This document shows, piece after piece, positions 60,001 through 64,000 of a stretch of DNA of 64,000 bases. The translations under genes were made by a program, and so were the position numbers. Positions within the stretch are counted from its first letter, which is position 1. Every line of letters begins with the position of its first letter. The stretch is from Flavobacteriales bacterium (lineage in GTDB: Bacteria > Bacteroidota > Bacteroidia > Flavobacteriales_F > PHOS-HE28), in assembly GCA_016719225.1 (NCBI GenBank), contig JADKAN010000003.1:186001-250000 (forward strand). Direction: 5' to 3'. The notes beneath the pieces are model-generated. The model was not told the DNA's origin. It saw only the letters and a program-made list of their open reading frames with translations, and did not search any database.

Positions 60001-60282
60001 GTAGGTGTTTATAGCAAGCCCACGGCACTGGACCGCCTTTTCAACATTACACCGCTCAACAGCGAGCGCACCGAGAACGGTAAGATCCGCTACACCACCG
60101 GTGTATTCCAGGATCCCGGCACAGCGAGCACGCGCAAGAATGCTACCGTTCAATTGGGCGTGAAAGACGCCTATGTAACCGCGTACCTGAACGGCAAGCG
60201 CATCCCCGTGGGTGAGGGCAGGGCGCTGTTGGCAAAGTTCGGCCCGTCCATTTTGGCCGATCCTGCCTTGGGCAACCGTTGA
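54001..60282 (+). CDS. Giant TPR / PD40 / coiled-coil / double-SPOR envelope protein (2093 aa)
   Basis: Signal peptide to about residue 35. TPR-like helices at about 38-150 (GLFEKGEYFKALPLYSQLVSL). PD40/WD40-type propeller at about 190-350 (GPVYFSSYGKSG, KTLYFCSKGHNSMGGYDVF, QACFASDRDS). A carboxypeptidase-regulatory-like fold at about 355-440. Ala/Gln/Lys-rich coiled coil at about 515-800, then Ser/Thr/Asp-rich disordered stretches and a second helical part near 1160-1480. Two SPOR-like domains at about 1820-1897 (YKIQVGAFRNELP) and 1996-2070 (FTVQVGVYSKP). The front half resembles PorE of the type IX secretion/gliding machinery, but the OmpA end is replaced. SPOR domains bind denuded peptidoglycan, so it probably links the cell wall to an outer-membrane structure. 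Confidence 0.75.
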   Translation: MTTNARMPLTKAWAIKLICYLTACGFMALAGPAFTQGNDKQLRAQADGLFEKGEYFKALPLYSQLVSLSPADHDLNFKLGTCSIYGKDEKAKAIGFLKYAVQGPSTPALAWYFLGRAYQLDYRFDDALDAYRHFSGTADKKSLDAHPLDALQQQCRNAKFLLSNIKDIDVMSRVEVDANDFFRFYDLGNIGGKIVVTPDELLSSYDRKSGQRFITYLPDGGGPVYFSSYGKSGSTGRDIYRCELLPGGTFSIPVRLAGYVNTDQDEDYAVMSQDRKTLYFCSKGHNSMGGYDVFKCAYDAGMDVFGTPENMDFAVNSPADELLYITDPEGKQACFASDRDSRQGMVNVYRVGTEQAPISITVLKGTFASAVYPTDRKARIFVEDMLTHERVADVATDDSGKYLVALPRGGQYQFKVETGATGGRLLATVDVPKSDVAVAYKQEMRVNGPAGDKLELTSHFDTPMTGDVLAMAMDEIKRRARLEVTGERMQPLAASVPTNSGDPLALAGFGTKSLAEVKSLAQEEANQRQQEAGQQKKQADRSYQLALNSVEKAEAASANAKALAQEAVQVNDPVASERLLYKAALARQEADDANLRAKAAYGTAHDLDSTARIAAQEAQQAATVANSVDQGVTSGNTANLTEALKRLKIAVDARSGPKARLESAERMRREASEATMASGKKVQQAMAARQEESDFAERVNAQKRSAEGAKGGKKESVERQLADMQAQLSALHDEADASFAQARNAEEAAAAARGKAALAKYLAENDQQQGAPPSADQVVTLASRISRVQRDNAGLAIPEEYRPVATETAEQRQQRLFDWGTGSYTADAASSTTLARVAGQNAGSSTATAPVTGTNSATRDRGNDQAAVNSRDVPGSGTVNNGTTTDLKDTNSPDITALSGSSNGGNNGMVPDQGGQVSPITEPSNTSLTTITGSGSDQTRTDEQEDALAADDASMADALLNDVDTLLDLAGSDTVNEEDPTNALMELDTVPDVSEAGVPDLEEQAFFTSNALAELQQLRGSAPDRHTRDSLDMAIAKKRRELSALAKGETLATTGGISEATPVSSYAPPSGTRTASVATQAKEEDNKSTSGPEVAVGIKTDSAALAEQRTGVTLGVRDPGTTTSMAPAVGLGASGSVPTESFGMEYSELAFDPAMLDPDLAEELVPGIMMEFKRARMSGEVGVQKGADAQRLQKQLMDSIDARSVRQAAYLEANPEATSRILPQMERLRLLKAAMQTGPENALARVFEAKDAESATTVSGSPAVHIDESALPNMAFSPALSADDNTAYVDPALDLEHIYETRITYRSKDLGAEIAAKDSDVSAIRRMRREVDSLEAEIKQIPGTTLHERLRSETDKKIDALLVRQTDLGQRLDFVARKEYAAALDSARSLQASMSRKELPASAPLPQMAQGFEASAKSAMDEAAGFRKQGDRSKNIMDRDNFYRQAWSSDIQAFQLMDRSHTVRNYMLRDGVDPNEQLAYEQVVDRMFGTQLPTLVQTVPSMDTANVASGTGGQFAEPALAESSSVAGGSVPAANALPQADPGDVAARSVQAAPAVIVPGPDGANVTPTAAVRPTPETVEADATDRVSAIGPLPGYLEKHYELAAGTKDSLVNDAQARVYFMLRGSALEHADSAKWALADANEMAATADRLKRGTIGQDQGSTLDQATLLQVRSDSLRMVSLKQSHAAALDNAAAEHLISGLSIERSGTITAMELSNRRSALQGTPIATGIPVVDSRQVPPAITPVTIAPVETAAVRTGSDTPSNQPVTGERTSNANEAAASAAPLPRTLAPLVADNFEVRSAGAAREMPIPVDAPMPQGVVYKIQVGAFRNELPKEAFSDMTPVTGESVGNGLTRYAAGQFTTAQSAAKAGEQVRSRGYSDAFVVAYLDGKRISLRDAIAAERVLIGSNADSGVGQPTMASDAAVPSAIPIVPTSATAPAEGSNAEGEEAVLLAKYPTTVQEVLARFNPNEASTEYYNDPAAAPAKQVETVKGLFFTVQVGVYSKPTALDRLFNITPLNSERTENGKIRYTTGVFQDPGTASTRKNATVQLGVKDAYVTAYLNGKRIPVGEGRALLAKFGPSILADPALGNR

Positions 60283-60290
60283 GGCTTTCT

Positions 60291-60298
60291 TATCTTCG
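60291..60298 (+). promoter_or_regulatory. -7 promoter element for clpS
   Basis: TATCTTCG, 26 bp before the ATG at 60325, just after the stop of the 2093-aa gene. Confidence 0.45.
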
Positions 60299-60324
60299 TA
60301 CGCTCTCCAACCGGGCGAAGCACC

Positions 60325-60606
60325 ATGGATACGGAATACCTCGTAGAGGAACTTGAAGCACCAGACACCGATACGCTCACCGAGCGTGCACGGGAGATCA
60401 TCCTGCACAACGATGACGTGAACACGTTCGAGCACGTGATCATCAGCCTGATGGAGATCTGCGACCACGATCCGATCCAGGCGGAACAATGCGCCATGCT
60501 GGTGCACTACACCGGAAAATGCAGTGTGAAGAGGGGCAGTTATGAGATCTTGAGCCCAATGCGCACCGCCTTGTGTGACAGGGGTTTATCCGCGGATATT
60601 CAATGA
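60325..60606 (+). CDS. clpS: ATP-dependent Clp protease adaptor ClpS
   Basis: 93 aa, normal length. ILHNDDVNTFEHVI carries the N-degron-binding Asn-Asp pair; the rest of the fold includes ICDHDPIQAEQCAMLVHYTGKC with the conserved His and VKRGSYEIL. It delivers proteins with N-terminal bulky residues to ClpAP/ClpCP. It overlaps the M48 protease gene by 4 bp. Confidence 0.93.
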   Translation: MDTEYLVEELEAPDTDTLTERAREIILHNDDVNTFEHVIISLMEICDHDPIQAEQCAMLVHYTGKCSVKRGSYEILSPMRTALCDRGLSADIQ

Positions 60607-61409
60607 CGGATAATGCTATTCGCGCTACGGCAATAGTGCTGGTGTTGGCCTTCATGGCCGGCTGCTCGAAAGTGCCTATCACCGGGCGCCGCCAACTCAA
60701 CCTCTTGCCGGAGAGCGAGATGATGAGCATGAGCCTCACCCAGTACCAGCAATTCCTCAAAGAGAACAAAGCACTTCCTGATAGTGACCCCCGGTCACAA
60801 ACGGTAAAGCAGATCGGCGAGCGTTTGGCCGCAGCAGCGACCAAGTACTTGAAAGCGAACGGTGCCGCGGACCGTGTTGCGGACTTCCAATGGGAGTTCC
60901 ATGTGGTGGACGACCCACAGGTGAATGCATGGTGCATGCCGGGGGGAAAGGTTGTCGTGTATACCGGGTTATTGCCCGTAACAAAGGACGATGCCAGTTT
61001 GGCTTTGGTGATGGGTCACGAGATCGCGCACGCCATAGCGCGTCATGGGAATGAGCGAATGAGCCAAGGCATGGCTGTACAAGGCGCTGGAATGACGCTC
61101 CAAGTGCTCGCTTCTGAAAAGCCATCACTGGCGGGGGATCTTTTCCTGCAATCCTTCGGTATAGGTAGTCAATTGGGCCTGCTGGCATATGGCCGCAAGC
61201 AAGAGAGCGAAGCGGATAAGATGGGACTTGTTTTCATGGCCATGGGCGGTTACGACCCCCGAGGGGCACCTGCTTTTTGGGAACGAATGGCAGCACAAGG
61301 CGGCCCCAAGCCTCCTGAACTTCTCAGTACACACCCAAGCGACGAGCGGAGGATCGCTGACATCAAAGCCTACATGCCGGAAGCGATGAAGTTCTATCAC
61401 CCGCAATAA
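60603..61409 (+). CDS. M48 family zinc metalloprotease lipoprotein
   Basis: 268 aa. Lipobox LAFMAGCSKVP, then the M48 catalytic domain: VMGHEIAHAIARHG (HExxH, zinc and catalytic Glu), the third ligand Glu in RKQESEADKMG, and the conserved STHPSDERRI near the end. Similar to the Oma1/LoiP/YggG group, periplasmic quality-control proteases. It shares an operon with clpS. Confidence 0.92.
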   Translation: MTDNAIRATAIVLVLAFMAGCSKVPITGRRQLNLLPESEMMSMSLTQYQQFLKENKALPDSDPRSQTVKQIGERLAAAATKYLKANGAADRVADFQWEFHVVDDPQVNAWCMPGGKVVVYTGLLPVTKDDASLALVMGHEIAHAIARHGNERMSQGMAVQGAGMTLQVLASEKPSLAGDLFLQSFGIGSQLGLLAYGRKQESEADKMGLVFMAMGGYDPRGAPAFWERMAAQGGPKPPELLSTHPSDERRIADIKAYMPEAMKFYHPQ

Positions 61410-61421
61410 CCGGCCGATGAG

Positions 61422-61429
61422 TATATTCG
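61422..61429 (+). promoter_or_regulatory. -7 promoter element for tRNA-Arg
   Basis: TATATTCG, 37 bp before the mature tRNA 5' end, in the gap after the M48 gene. A short precursor leader is expected. Confidence 0.5.
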
Positions 61430-61466
61430 CGGCCGCTTTCAGGAAGCACAGCGCTTTTTGGAACAT

Positions 61467-61540
61467 GGACTCGTAGCTCAATTGGATAGAGCACCTGACT
61501 ACGGATCAGGAGGTTTGGGGTTCGACTCCCTACGGGTCCA
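61467..61540 (+). tRNA. tRNA-Arg (anticodon ACG)
   Basis: A 74-nt cloverleaf. Acceptor arms GGACTCG and CGGGTCC with discriminator A. D-arm GCTC...GAGC. Anticodon stem CCTGA/TCAGG around CTACGGA, giving ACG, which reads CGU and, after A-to-I34 editing, CGC and CGA. T-loop TTCGACT. No encoded CCA. A strong terminator follows. Confidence 0.95.
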
Positions 61541-61550
61541 CACTTACAGC

Positions 61551-61588
61551 AACAAGCCCCTCAACGCGAGTTGAGGGGCTTGTTTTTT
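61551..61588 (+). terminator. Intrinsic terminator after tRNA-Arg
   Basis: Stem CAAGCCCCTCAA/TTGAGGGGCTTG with a CGCGAG loop, followed by TTTTTT. A textbook rho-independent terminator 12 bp after the tRNA. Confidence 0.92.
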
Positions 61589-61671
61589 GGTGACTTTGGC
61601 ACAGAACGAGCAAGCCCTGCCGGACCTCTTGCCAAGTGTGCCGATCTTTCGAAGCTCGTCCTATCCTGACC

Positions 61672-62064
61672 TCAAAAAAGGTCCCGGACCTCAATAAACC
61701 GGAATTCCAAAGGGAACAGCGTTTGGTAATCCTTACCGGTCTCGGCCATTTCCTGGTCGCCGGTCTCGTAGTGCCAGTTCACTTGTACGGTACTGCCTTG
61801 GCCGTTGGCGGCGCGCAGCTTGTCGAAGATGTTATAGAAGTGCTTACTGCTGCTCGTGTCCAGGTAGTCCATGCGCATGTTCACCACGGTTTCGCGGTGT
61901 GGATGCTTCAGGTACTCCTCCAGCCAGCGGAATACGCGCTCGTAGAACAGCTCGCCATTGGCGGGCAGTGAGCGGCCGATGAAGTCTATTGTGCCGCTTT
62001 CGAGGTCCAGTTGCACCTCCGGAGAGGTCTCGGTGCGGTCGATATGCATGTGCTTGATCTCCAT
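61672..62064 (-). CDS. SiaC/DUF1987-family regulatory phosphoprotein
   Basis: 130 aa; a shorter start at 62049 (MHIDRTETSPEV) is possible. Landmarks: SPEVQLDLESGTIDFIGRSLP, MDYLDTSSSKHFYNIFDKL with the phosphorylatable Ser/Thr cluster, and VNWHYETGDQEMAETGKDY. In Pseudomonas, SiaC is switched by a kinase/phosphatase pair and controls a diguanylate cyclase. No partner genes of that kind are adjacent here. Cytoplasmic. The 240 bp before the next gene (62065-62305) contain nothing I can identify. Confidence 0.85.
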   Translation of the reverse strand: MEIKHMHIDRTETSPEVQLDLESGTIDFIGRSLPANGELFYERVFRWLEEYLKHPHRETVVNMRMDYLDTSSSKHFYNIFDKLRAANGQGSTVQVNWHYETGDQEMAETGKDYQTLFPLEFRFIEVRDLF

Positions 62065-62305
62065 GGCTTTTCGCTATAAAGGCCAAGCTATAGTCGCTAA
62101 CGAACGCTATTTATCAAGTCATTGGGATAATTTCAACACGACCACGTGTATGGCATTGATCAAAAGCCAGGATGTAGGGAGAAAACACCTCGGATCTATA
62201 GGAGATCAATACCCAAGCCTTTCGCTCATGTCCAATAGGATTGAATAAGGCGCTATTCCGTTCAGCCGTTGACCCGGTCCCTATGAAAAAAGCATTTTCC
62301 CGGAC

Positions 62306-62707
62306 CTACTTTCCACGATACGCGCTCACGATCTCACCATCCGTAGGCAGCACGATCTGCGTATCATTCATACGCCGCGCCCAGAACAAGTATTTCCCCG
62401 TTCCATGGCAGGCATAGGCGTACATGGTTTCACCTCCTTGCAGGGCTTTTACGGGAAATGTGCGCCAGTTGCCATTTTCTTCTTGCATGGCCAGCTTCAC
62501 TTCCATCATTTCGGTGCAGGAGTTTTTCAGCTCCACTTGGTACACCTCGCTATAATCGCGCTGGAACCCCTTATAGTTTTCGCATTTGCTACAAGGCTGG
62601 CCCCAACTGCTCGAGGCTTTCACTAAGCAGTCAGCGTACGTTTGGTCCTGTGCCTGAGCAAGGTTCCCGGAGGCGAGCACGGAAAGAAGGAGGATCTTCA
62701 GTTTCAT
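62306..62707 (-). CDS. Small secreted protein of unknown function
   Basis: 133 aa from the ATG at 62707 (MKLKILLLSVLASGNLAQAQ, clear signal peptide); the open frame extends upstream but overlaps the TPR gene. The mature part has six cysteines (DCLVKAS, PCSKCENY, NSCTEM, YACHG), suggesting disulfides. A strand pattern around YSEVYQVELKN and WARRMNDTQIVLP fits a small beta fold. It overlaps the upstream TPR gene by 4 bp. I do not recognise the family. Confidence 0.65.
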   Translation of the reverse strand: MKLKILLLSVLASGNLAQAQDQTYADCLVKASSSWGQPCSKCENYKGFQRDYSEVYQVELKNSCTEMMEVKLAMQEENGNWRTFPVKALQGGETMYAYACHGTGKYLFWARRMNDTQIVLPTDGEIVSAYRGK

Positions 62708-63234
62708 TTGCAGTGGTTGTTCTTCAGGATGATCTTGGCTTCGGCATTGCCCATTTTCTTGCTGGTGTTCCAATCCTTGCACGCGCCGTCAGCGTCGCCC
62801 TGTGCCTTCTTGGTCCAACCCCGGTTGTTGTAGGCCTCCTGATTGTGAGGGTCCAGTTGTAGCACCATATCGAAATCGGCCAAGGCCAAGTCGTTCCGTC
62901 CCAGTTTGCCATAAGCGCTTCCACGGCTGGTATAGGCCCACAGGTGGTCGGGTTTTCGCTGGATCACACTGGTGAAATCCGTCACTGCCAGATCATACTC
63001 ACGTTGCAGGCTGTGGCAAAAGCCGCGCTGGAGATATGCATTGAGGTGGTCCGGGTCCAACGCCAAGGTCTGGGTGAACAGGCCGATGGCTTTGGCGTAG
63101 CCTCCGTTGCGGTAGGCGCTCTCTCCCTGTTGGAATAGCGCATCTGCGCTCTCGGCTGTGGCACTGGCTGGATCCTGGGCATGAACGCCGGGTCCGGGAA
63201 GTACCATGGCCATGGCGATGATCCAATGTTTCAT
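62704..63234 (-). CDS. Secreted TPR-repeat protein
   Basis: 176 aa. Signal peptide (WIIAMAMVLPGPGVHAQ), then three to four TPR units: ALFQQGESAYRNGGYAKAIGLF, AYLQRGFCHSLQREYDLAVTDF, AYTSRGSAYGKLGRNDLALADF, AYNNRGWTKKAQGDADGACKDW. Such units mediate protein contacts; periplasmic location is expected. It forms an operon with the Cys-rich secreted protein downstream (4-bp overlap), so the two may interact. Confidence 0.8.
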   Translation of the reverse strand: MKHWIIAMAMVLPGPGVHAQDPASATAESADALFQQGESAYRNGGYAKAIGLFTQTLALDPDHLNAYLQRGFCHSLQREYDLAVTDFTSVIQRKPDHLWAYTSRGSAYGKLGRNDLALADFDMVLQLDPHNQEAYNNRGWTKKAQGDADGACKDWNTSKKMGNAEAKIILKNNHCK

Positions 63235-63335
63235 GGGTGTTTTTACGTGCCTTGACGGAACGGGTTACATCATTCATCGGAAATGTGAAACCCTGACCGT
63301 TCAGTCTCCGTTGGATGGCGAAACACCCCCTGAAA

Positions 63336-63458
63336 ATGATCAAATCAAACCGTTCCGTAGCCGCCCGCACGCTGATCATGGCAGCGATCTTGATGATGGG
63401 CTTGGTCGCGACCATGTTCGCCAAGGGCTTGATCTCCACCACCGTATTCTCCTCTTGA
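63336..63458 (+). CDS. Small single-span membrane protein (40 aa)
   Basis: ATG at 63336 to TGA at 63458. Basic N-terminus (MIKSNRSVAART), then a hydrophobic helix (LIMAAILMMGLVATMFA) and a short polar tail. It lies 5 bp upstream of the next plus-strand gene (63464), which suggests translational coupling. The composition is what a real membrane miniprotein would show, but with no homologue to point to the call is tentative. Confidence 0.4.
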   Translation: MIKSNRSVAARTLIMAAILMMGLVATMFAKGLISTTVFSS

Positions 63459-63463
63459 TCGAA

Positions 63464-64000
63464 ATGCCTGTGGGTTTTCGCCGAAAATTCCGCTTGCTTG
63501 CCGCCGTCCTTGCTTTTGCTGGGGCTGCGGCGGCCATGGCTCAGGGCAAGCTCACGGTGAGCGGGAAACTCCGGGTGGACGGGGGTAATTTGGACGATTG
63601 CAAACTCGTGGTTTACAAGGATGGCGAAAAGCAGCGCACCCTCACTACGGACCTCAACAAGTTCACGTTGGATCTGGATCTGGGTGCCAATTACATCCTG
63701 TCCTTCGAGAAGAACGGATTCGTCACCAAAAAGCTCTCCTTCAATACCAACGTGCCGGCTGCCCAAGGTGCAACCCCGTTCATGCCCTTTGCTTTCGTCG
63801 TTTCAATTTTTAAACAGTATGACGGGGTGAACACAGTGGTGTTCAACCAGCCGGTGGGTATGATCCGGTATGACGATACGCAAGAAGAGTTCGACTACGA
63901 TACCGACTATACCAAGAGCATCCAAAGCGCATTGGAAGATGCGCAGGAAGCCGTTGCTGAAAAGCAGAAGCAGGAAGCCGATAAGGAAGCCGATGCTGCC
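63464..64000 (+). CDS. Secreted carboxypeptidase-regulatory-like protein, 3' end beyond window
   Basis: 179 codons from the ATG at 63464 to the window edge, no stop. Signal peptide (LLAAVLAFAGAAAAMAQ). One beta-sandwich domain: KLTVSGKLRVDGGNLDDCKLVVYKDGEKQ, LDLDLGANYILSFEKNGFVTKKL. A linker with FNQPVGMIRYDDTQEEFDYD follows, then the start of an Ala/Glu/Lys-rich coiled coil (SALEDAQEAVAEKQKQEA). Same family layout as the proteins at 42463 and 45176. Function unknown. Confidence 0.7.
   Translation, partial: MPVGFRRKFRLLAAVLAFAGAAAAMAQGKLTVSGKLRVDGGNLDDCKLVVYKDGEKQRTLTTDLNKFTLDLDLGANYILSFEKNGFVTKKLSFNTNVPAAQGATPFMPFAFVVSIFKQYDGVNTVVFNQPVGMIRYDDTQEEFDYDTDYTKSIQSALEDAQEAVAEKQKQEADKEADAA

Overview
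The window looks like a chromosomal stretch from a Bacteroidota bacterium, most likely a high-GC Flavobacteriales-type lineage. Supporting traits are a multicopper oxidase with a C-terminal T9SS-type sorting domain, clade II (Sec-type) NosZ with the Bacteroidota nos gene order, DUF1599, SiaC/DUF1987 and BT_3928-like proteins, Ig-like secreted proteins, and promoters with the Bacteroidota -7 element (TAnnTTTG or TAnnTTCG), often only a few bases from the start codon. I see no phage, IS element, CRISPR array or rRNA. One tRNA-Arg(ACG) is present.

Layout. 1-3.4 kb: an edge-truncated secreted protein, a spermidine-synthase-like methyltransferase, and two convergent membrane-anchored class III nucleotide cyclases. 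3.5-6.4 kb: an operon of cysteine-dioxygenase-like cupin, PAS histidine kinase, and a response regulator fused to a CRP/FNR module. 6.5-9.8 kb: divergent OsmC and multicopper oxidase, then a frame-damaged mlaE with an mlaD-like remnant. 9.9-15 kb: an operon of an uncharacterised 604-aa protein, tyrosine phenol-lyase, tryptophanase and a QueD/PTPS-like protein. 15.2-17.9 kb: nadB and nadA. 17.9-25.2 kb: a TetR-controlled RND efflux operon with an AhpD-like protein; the pump gene is split by a frameshift. 25.4-27.1 kb: two paralogous His-rich lipoproteins and a four-helix membrane protein. 27.2-31.4 kb: NRDE protein, MarR-type regulator with a cysteine tail, B12-dependent ribonucleotide reductase. 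31.7-42.3 kb: fasciclin lipoprotein, nosY-F-D-L, membrane protein, nosZ, cytochrome c, a haem-copper-oxidase-like protein, a second cytochrome c and nirK. 42.4-64 kb: mainly housekeeping genes (folP, tpiA, prmA, plsY, clpS, M48 protease, tRNA-Arg) with two giant secreted proteins (1482 and 2093 aa).

How it fits together. NirK and NosZ with their cytochromes indicate partial denitrification (nitrite to NO, N2O to N2). No recognisable norB is in the window. The most notable signal is a recurring palindrome TGA(C/T/G)-N4-GTCA. In six intergenic regions it lies 32-35 bp upstream of a recognisable -7 element, the class II activator position for CRP/FNR proteins. It precedes the histidine kinase/response-regulator-CRP operon itself, the OsmC/multicopper oxidase pair, the AhpD/RND operon, the lipoprotein/membrane-protein operon, the fasciclin gene and the cytochrome c-nosZ operon. 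I infer that the locally encoded response-regulator-CRP fusion, or a close relative, runs a nitrosative/anaerobic regulon here. nirK has a different palindrome at the same position.
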